Assembly (NCBI GenBank): GCA_900540455.1
Contig: UQGD01000051.1
Span: 1 to 10,092 of the forward strand
Direction: 5' to 3'
Length of the DNA: 10,092 bases
Source: an uncultured Faecalibacterium sp.
Lineage (GTDB): Bacteria; Bacillota; Clostridia; Oscillospirales; Ruminococcaceae
This document shows, in pieces, positions 6,304 to 10,092 of this stretch (position 1 is its first letter; every line of letters starts with the position of its first letter). The position numbers were made by a program, and so were the translations under genes. The notes beneath the pieces were generated by a model that was given only the letters and a program-made list of their open reading frames with translations, was not told where the DNA came from and made no database searches.

Positions 6304-7164
6304 AGTACCGACCGCTTTAATATCCGTCATGCGCCCGCCCCGCGGGAGGCGTTCCGCCTGTTATACATCAGCAAGAGCCGCTTTGGCGGCGACTGGAACA
6401 GTGCGGCTCACACCCACTCCTGCACGGAGCTGTTTTACTGCCTCAGCGGCGAGGGACAGTTTTTTATCGACGGAAAATATTATCCGGTGCATCCGGATGA
6501 TATGGTCATTGTAAACCCGCAGGTGGAGCATACCGAGCTGAGCCTGAATTCCTCCCCGCTGGAATACGTGGTGCTGGGCATTTCCGGCATCGAGATCGTT
6601 TTTGGCAAGGCGGATGTTCCGTATGCGCTGTTCAACTGTAAGGAACAGCGGGACCGGCTGCATACCCTGCTGAATATGCTGCTGGCCGAGGCGGACCGCA
6701 GCCTGGATGGCTATGAGACGGTCTGCCAGGACTTTTTGGAAGTGCTGCTGATCTGGCTGGTGCGCTCCACCACGCTTTCTTTGCAGCTGGAGCAAAGCCC
6801 GGCCCGGCCCGACAACCGGGAGTGTGCGGAGATCAAACGCTATATCGACACCAATTATCGGGAGGACCTGTCTCTGGACAAGCTGGCGGCCCTGGCCCAC
6901 CTGAACAAGTATTATCTGGCCCATGCGTTCCAAAAGGAATACGGGGTCTCGCCAATGAGCTACCTCAGCCGCCGCCGCATTGAGGAGAGCAAGTATCTGC
7001 TGGGCAACACCGGCCACAGCCTGGCCCAGATCAGTGAGCTGATGGGGTTTTCGTCCCCCAGCTATTTTTCTCAATGCTTCCGCAAGGCGGAAGGCATCAG
7101 CCCCAATGAGTACCGCCGTCAGGTCCGGCAGGGTCAGCGCCCTGCTCCGCCCCAGCGGCGCTGA
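6301..7164 (+). CDS. AraC-family transcriptional regulator (cupin sensor + AraC HTH)
   Basis: From the CTG at 6301 this is 287 residues, the usual length for cupin-AraC regulators. The N-terminal part looks like a sugar-sensing cupin (about 35-85: HTHSCTELFYCLSGEG, a turn at FIDGKYYPVHPDD, then NPQVEHTE). The C-terminal 100 residues hold two helix-turn-helix units, LSLDKLAALAHLNKYYLAHAF (about 190-210) and HSLAQISELMGFSSPSYFSQCF (about 240-261), with the family signature FRKAEGISPNEYRR after the second. A conventional start (GTG at 6487) would delete the first 62 residues including the cupin core, so CTG with its strong ribosome site is preferred; a nearby sequencing frameshift is the alternative. 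It is divergent to the transporter operon and precedes nahK by 47 nt, so it probably activates the transporter in response to the disaccharide or a product. Confidence 0.88.
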   Translation: MSTDRFNIRHAPAPREAFRLLYISKSRFGGDWNSAAHTHSCTELFYCLSGEGQFFIDGKYYPVHPDDMVIVNPQVEHTELSLNSSPLEYVVLGISGIEIVFGKADVPYALFNCKEQRDRLHTLLNMLLAEADRSLDGYETVCQDFLEVLLIWLVRSTTLSLQLEQSPARPDNRECAEIKRYIDTNYREDLSLDKLAALAHLNKYYLAHAFQKEYGVSPMSYLSRRRIEESKYLLGNTGHSLAQISELMGFSSPSYFSQCFRKAEGISPNEYRRQVRQGQRPAPPQRR

Positions 7165-7195
7165 CCCTGTAAACCACCAAGAACACACGAACAAC

Positions 7196-7202
7196 AAGGA
7201 GG
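7196..7202 (+). promoter_or_regulatory. Ribosome binding site of nahK
   Basis: AAGGAGG, a full match to the anti-Shine-Dalgarno core, lies 9 nt before the ATG at 7212 in the 47-nt gap after the regulator. No promoter or terminator is seen in that gap. Confidence 0.85.
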
Positions 7203-7211
7203 ATTTTTGCC

Positions 7212-8312
7212 ATGAGACCCATCACCGAAGCCCTGCTCCAGCAGGCTGCCGCTGCTTTTGATTTTGGCTGCGAGACCAGCCGCATCGAGCGTTACGGCGC
7301 AGGCCATATCAACGACACCTTTGCCGTTTGGGCTGCGGACGAGAGCCGCCGCTTTATTTTGCAGCGGATCAACACCGATACCTTTACCGACCCGGTCGGC
7401 CTGATGGAGAACGTCTGCGGCGTGACCAGCTACCTGCGCAAGCAGATCCTGGCACGGGGCGGCGATGCAGAGCGGGAGACCCTGAATGTGATCCTGACAA
7501 AGGACGGAAAACCCTGCTTTATGGATGATGAGGGCGGCGCATGGCGCGCTTACTTGTTTGTGGAGGGGACCATCTGCCTGCAAAAGGTGGAGAACGAAAA
7601 GGACTTCTATACCACGGCGCAGACCTTTGGCAGCTTCCAGAACCAGCTGGCCGGGTATCCTGCCGCCACACTGCACGAGACCATTGCCCGCTTCCACGAT
7701 ACCCCCAACCGCTATGCCAACTTTGAAAAGGCACTGGCTGCCGATGCCCTGGGCCGCGCTAAGGAGATCGCCCCGGAGATCGAGTTCATCCGCGCCCATG
7801 AGGCAGATTGCCATGTGCTGGTGGATCAGCTGGCAGCCGGTGTACTGCCCCTGCGGGTGACTCATAACGACACCAAGCTGAACAACGTGCTGATCGATGA
7901 AGCCACTGGTAAGGGCATCTGCGTCATTGACCTGGATACGGTGATGCCGGGTCTGTCTGCGTATGACTTTGGCGACTCCATCCGCTTTGGCGCCAATGAC
8001 TGTGCGGAGGATGAGCCGGATCAGAGCAAGGTGCATTTCAGCCTGCATCTCTATGAGGTATTTGCCAAGGGCTATCTGGAAGCAGCCGGCAAGTCTATGG
8101 ACGAGGCCGAGCGCCGCAGCCTGGCATGGGGCGCCAAGCTTATGACGCTGGAGTGCGGCATCCGCTTCTTGACCGATTATCTGGAAGGGGACCATTATTT
8201 CAAGACCAGCCGTCCGGGTCAGAATCTGGATCGTGCCCGCACCCAGTTTACGCTGGTCAAGGGCATGGAGGCAGAGTTTGACCAGATGCTGAAGATCGTC
8301 TGCGAGGCATAA
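7212..8312 (+). CDS. nahK: N-acetylhexosamine 1-kinase
   Basis: This 366-residue cytoplasmic kinase should phosphorylate the anomeric hydroxyl of GlcNAc or GalNAc with ATP (EC 2.7.1.162), feeding HexNAc 1-phosphate to nucleotide-sugar metabolism. It has the aminoglycoside-phosphotransferase-like fold: a nucleotide loop YGAGHINDTF (28-37), the catalytic loop RVTHNDTKLNNVL (215-227, with D220 as likely base) and the metal-binding CVIDLDTVMPG (237-247, D240 and D242). Length is close to the roughly 360 residues of the B. longum enzyme. The ATG is supported by AAGGAGG 9 nt upstream. Linkage to the GH112 phosphorylase is what separates NahK from homoserine or choline kinases of the same superfamily. 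It probably shares the regulator's promoter and ends at the terminator beginning 48 nt after its stop. A galT/galE pair, which follows in bifidobacteria, is absent here. Confidence 0.92.
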   Translation: MRPITEALLQQAAAAFDFGCETSRIERYGAGHINDTFAVWAADESRRFILQRINTDTFTDPVGLMENVCGVTSYLRKQILARGGDAERETLNVILTKDGKPCFMDDEGGAWRAYLFVEGTICLQKVENEKDFYTTAQTFGSFQNQLAGYPAATLHETIARFHDTPNRYANFEKALAADALGRAKEIAPEIEFIRAHEADCHVLVDQLAAGVLPLRVTHNDTKLNNVLIDEATGKGICVIDLDTVMPGLSAYDFGDSIRFGANDCAEDEPDQSKVHFSLHLYEVFAKGYLEAAGKSMDEAERRSLAWGAKLMTLECGIRFLTDYLEGDHYFKTSRPGQNLDRARTQFTLVKGMEAEFDQMLKIVCEA

Positions 8313-8359
8313 GACATCGCAAAGAGCGCTTGTTTTCTTCTGCTGTAAAAAGGGATCGT

Positions 8360-8395
8360 ATCCGGCTCGTGTACAGGCATGAGCCGGATTTTTTT
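8360..8395 (+). terminator. Intrinsic terminator after nahK
   Basis: ATCCGGCTCGTG (8360-8371) pairs with CATGAGCCGGAT (8378-8389) as a 12-bp stem with one G-U wobble and a 6-nt loop, followed by a T-run to 8395. It closes the regulator-kinase transcript and insulates the symporter gene. Confidence 0.93.
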
Positions 8396-8468
8396 GAAGT
8401 GTAAAGCGGAGAAAATGGGCAGCTCTGTGACGGAGGCAACCAAAAGCACTTTTTTCTCCTGAACTTCA
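8395..8468. repeat. Nested inverted repeat between terminator and symporter promoter
   Basis: An outer pair TGAAGT/ACTTCA (8395-8400 with 8463-8468) encloses an inner pair GGAGAAAA/TTTTCTCC (8408-8415 with 8452-8459). The spacing between arms is 7 nt on the left and 3 nt on the right, and the centre is 36 nt. It ends 10 bp before the symporter -35 box. No T-run follows on either strand, so it is not a standard terminator. Confidence 0.5.
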
Positions 8469-8478
8469 CTAAAATGAA

Positions 8479-8507
8479 TTTACAAACCGACAGTCTTGTA
8501 CTATAAT
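8479..8507 (+). promoter_or_regulatory. Sigma-A promoter of the AgcS-type symporter gene
   Basis: TTTACA (8479-8484) and a perfect TATAAT (8502-8507) are spaced by 17 nt, a near-consensus promoter. The predicted leader is only about 40 nt, too short for a riboswitch or T-box. Confidence 0.82.
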
Positions 8508-8541
8508 GATGGCGCGGTATTTGCAATTTGTTCATATTACA

Positions 8542-8557
8542 GGGAGGAAGCATTGTG
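8542..8557 (+). promoter_or_regulatory. Ribosome binding site and GTG start of the symporter
   Basis: GGGAGGAAG (8542-8550) is followed by GTG at 8555, 7 nt after GGAGG. A TTG at 8558 is a possible alternative. The in-frame TTG at 8528 lies upstream of this ribosome site and is unlikely to be used. Confidence 0.7.
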
Positions 8558-9937
8558 TTGTCTCAACTGATCCAATCGGTCTATGGCCTGCTGTGGGGGG
8601 ATTTTATCGTCCTGCCGCTGGGTCCGGTCACGCTGCCGCTGTCGCCCATGGCGATCCTGCTGTTTACAGCGGGTGTGTATTTTACCATCCGTACCCGGCT
8701 TTTGCCGGTTCGCCTGTTCCGGGATATGGTGTCTGCCGTTGGCAGCAAAAAACCTGCCGGACGCAGCTTGTCCTCGTTTCAGACCCTGGTAGTCTCCACG
8801 GCTACCCGCGTGGGCATGGGCAACCTGGTGGGCGTTGTGGCGGCTGTTTCTGCTGGCGGCGCAGGCGCAGTGTTCTGGATGTGGCTCACGGCGCTGCTGG
8901 GCGCTTCCACTGCATTTGTGGAGTCCACCCTGGCGCAGAAGTATAAACAGCCCGACCCCCTGTATGGCGGGTACCGGGGCGGGCCGGCTTATTATATCCA
9001 TAAACTGGCCGAGCGTAAGCGGGGCAAGGCTCTGCGCCGGTCGGTGGTGGCAGCGCTGTTTGCGGTGTCCGGCCTGATCTGTTGGTGCGGCATCAGCCAG
9101 GTGATCAGCAACTCGGTAAGCGAGGCGTTTTATAATGCGTTTTCTCTGCCGAAGCTGGGCACGACGGTGGTGCTGGTGGTGCTGGCAGCCGTCATCGTGC
9201 TGCGCAAGGATGCAACCATCAAAAGCCTGGATGTTATGGTGCCGGTGATGGCCGGATGCTACTTTGTCATTACCCTGTACATCCTGCTCACCAATCTCCC
9301 GCAGCTGCCGGCGGTGTTCTCCCGCATCTTCTCCGAAGCATTTGGCCTGCGCCAGGTGGTGGCGGGCGGCTTTGGCGCTGTGGTCATGAACGGCGTGCAG
9401 CGGGGCTTGTTCTCTAACGAAGCAGGCTCGGGTTCTGCCCCCTGTGCAGCAGCGGCAGCCGAATGTTCGGACCCGGTGCAGATGGGTCTGGTGCAGTCTC
9501 TGGGCGTGCTGATCGACACCATTGTTATCTGCAGCTGCACGGCTTTTGTGATGCTGCTGGCACCGGAGTCGGTCACCGCTGGCCGGCAGGGAATGGATCT
9601 GCTGCAGGCGGCTATGGAGTATCACCTGGGCGGCTTTGGCGGCATCTTCATCGCAGCTACGCTGGCACTGTTCAGCTTTTCTACCTTCCTGGGCATTTTG
9701 TTCTACGCCCGGTCAAACGTGTCCTATCTGTGCGGAGACCGCTGGTGGTGCCAGACGGCATATAAAGTGCTGGCCTTGGTGATGCTGATGGTGGGCGGCC
9801 TGAAGTCTTACAGCATCGTATGGACTCTGGGAGATGTGGGCATTGGTCTGATGACGGTGTTCAATATGCTGGCACTCTATCCGATGGCCTCGGAAGCGCT
9901 GGATGCACTGCGGGAATATGAGCGCCGCCGTCAGTGA
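8555..9937 (+). CDS. Sodium:alanine/glycine symporter, AgcS family
   Basis: From GTG at 8555 this is a 460-residue polytopic membrane protein that should import a small neutral amino acid (alanine, glycine or similar) with sodium. Family marks are clear: GNLVGVVAAVSAGGAGAVFW early in the protein (about 89-108), FVESTLAQKYK (about 121-131), GGPAYYI (about 142-148), and the signature NGVQRGLFSNEAGSGSAP (about 279-296), with Cys-Ala-Ala in place of the common Ile-Ala-His after it. Hydrophobic segments span most of the chain, consistent with ten or more helices, and length fits the family. It has its own promoter and lies beyond the terminator of nahK, so it is a separate unit with no visible link to the sugar pathway. 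The true amino-acid substrate cannot be read from sequence. Confidence 0.92.
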   Translation: MLSQLIQSVYGLLWGDFIVLPLGPVTLPLSPMAILLFTAGVYFTIRTRLLPVRLFRDMVSAVGSKKPAGRSLSSFQTLVVSTATRVGMGNLVGVVAAVSAGGAGAVFWMWLTALLGASTAFVESTLAQKYKQPDPLYGGYRGGPAYYIHKLAERKRGKALRRSVVAALFAVSGLICWCGISQVISNSVSEAFYNAFSLPKLGTTVVLVVLAAVIVLRKDATIKSLDVMVPVMAGCYFVITLYILLTNLPQLPAVFSRIFSEAFGLRQVVAGGFGAVVMNGVQRGLFSNEAGSGSAPCAAAAAECSDPVQMGLVQSLGVLIDTIVICSCTAFVMLLAPESVTAGRQGMDLLQAAMEYHLGGFGGIFIAATLALFSFSTFLGILFYARSNVSYLCGDRWWCQTAYKVLALVMLMVGGLKSYSIVWTLGDVGIGLMTVFNMLALYPMASEALDALREYERRRQ

Positions 9938-9969
9938 TAAAATTATTTGCAGAATATCCGGAAAACCTG

Positions 9970-9998
9970 TTGACAAAACCCGATTTGCATGATAAACT
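9970..9998 (+). promoter_or_regulatory. Predicted promoter of the tRNA-Tyr gene
   Basis: A perfect TTGACA (9970-9975) and TAAACT (9993-9998, four of six consensus bases) are separated by 17 nt, about 40 bp before the tRNA. Transcription would start near 10005. Confidence 0.65.
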
Positions 9999-10000
9999 AA

Positions 10001-10035
10001 TCAAGTCGTCCGGGGCACACCGCTCCACGACTTGA
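10001..10035. repeat. Perfect 9-bp inverted repeat upstream of tRNA-Tyr
   Basis: TCAAGTCGT (10001-10009) and ACGACTTGA (10027-10035) are exact reverse complements separated by 17 bp. The left arm overlaps the predicted transcription start and the right arm ends 4 bp before the tRNA. No T-run follows. Confidence 0.6.
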
Positions 10036-10039
10036 ATAT

Positions 10040-10092
10040 GGGCGTGTTCCCGAGTGGCCAATGGGGACAGACTGTAAATCTGCTGCTTTCAG
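10040..10092 (+). tRNA. tRNA-Tyr (GUA anticodon), 3' part cut by window edge
   Basis: The 53 visible bases fit a Firmicutes tyrosine tRNA: acceptor strand GGGCGTG (10040-10046), TT, D-arm CCC...GGG (10049-10065), and an anticodon loop CTGTAAA (10072-10078) with GTA at 10074-10076. The anticodon stem pairs CAGA with TCTG; the outermost position would be an A-C mismatch. TGCTTTCAG at the end looks like the start of the long variable arm typical of class II tRNAs such as Tyr. The T-arm and 3' acceptor strand lie outside the window. Confidence 0.9.

Noticed and set aside
6329..6514. ATG-initiated 61-codon frame at the start of the regulator
   Set aside because: It is out of frame with the cupin-HTH protein, encodes an Arg/Ser/Ala-rich shadow, and has no ribosome site at proper spacing.
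6361..7197. 278-codon minus-strand open frame
   Set aside because: In-register antisense of the AraC-type gene; the sense frame shows the HTH signature.
7134..8195. 353-codon minus-strand open frame
   Set aside because: In-register antisense of nahK; the sense strand carries the kinase catalytic motifs and a ribosome site.
8396..8554. Riboswitch or T-box controlling the symporter
   Set aside because: The promoter at 8479-8507 leaves a leader of about 40 nt, and no conserved riboswitch or T-box element is visible.
8537..9625. 362-codon minus-strand open frame
   Set aside because: In-register antisense of the AgcS-type symporter; no family motif and Gln/His/Arg-rich composition.
1..10092. 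CRISPR arrays, insertion sequences, prophage or defence genes
   Set aside because: No regularly spaced repeats, transposase, integrase or defence-type protein motifs were seen in any supported frame.

Overview
The window looks like a chromosomal segment from a high-GC gut Firmicute of the Faecalibacterium / Gemmiger / Subdoligranulum type (Oscillospiraceae/Ruminococcaceae). This rests on Gram-positive style Shine-Dalgarno sites (GGAGG), strongly GC-ending codons, a solute-binding lipoprotein with a Ser/Ala-rich linker, and a Firmicutes-like tRNA-Tyr. The genus is an inference from style, not from a marker gene.

Most of the window (about 91-8312) is a divergent locus for taking up and phosphorolysing galacto-N-biose / lacto-N-biose I (Gal-beta-1,3-GalNAc/GlcNAc), the disaccharide units of mucin O-glycans and type-1 milk oligosaccharides. 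On the minus strand, in transcription order, are: a CUT1-type solute-binding lipoprotein (5863-4487), an intrinsic terminator acting as attenuator (4385-4354), two permeases (4297-3413 and 3395-2496), a 62-residue two-helix membrane protein (2484-2296), and a GH112 phosphorylase (2253-91). On the plus strand are an AraC-family regulator (6301-7164, apparently starting at CTG) and an N-acetylhexosamine 1-kinase, NahK (7212-8312), closed by a clear terminator (8360-8395). The logic matches the Bifidobacterium GNB/LNB pathway: import, phosphorolysis to Gal-1-P plus GalNAc/GlcNAc, then anomeric phosphorylation of the HexNAc by NahK. The galT/galE functions and the transporter ATPase are not in the window.

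The 437-bp region between the divergent genes holds one promoter per direction, a direct repeat just upstream of the transporter promoter that could be the AraC-type operator, and structured leaders on both sides.

The right end is a separate unit. An AgcS-type sodium:amino-acid symporter (8555-9937) has its own near-consensus promoter, preceded by an unexplained nested inverted repeat. After it come a promoter and the 5' two thirds of a tRNA-Tyr(GUA) gene cut by the window edge, with a perfect 9-bp inverted repeat over its probable transcription start.

The pathway itself is known. The parts most worth a second look are the non-canonical start of the regulator, the small membrane protein, the attenuator and structured leaders, and the unexplained inverted repeats.
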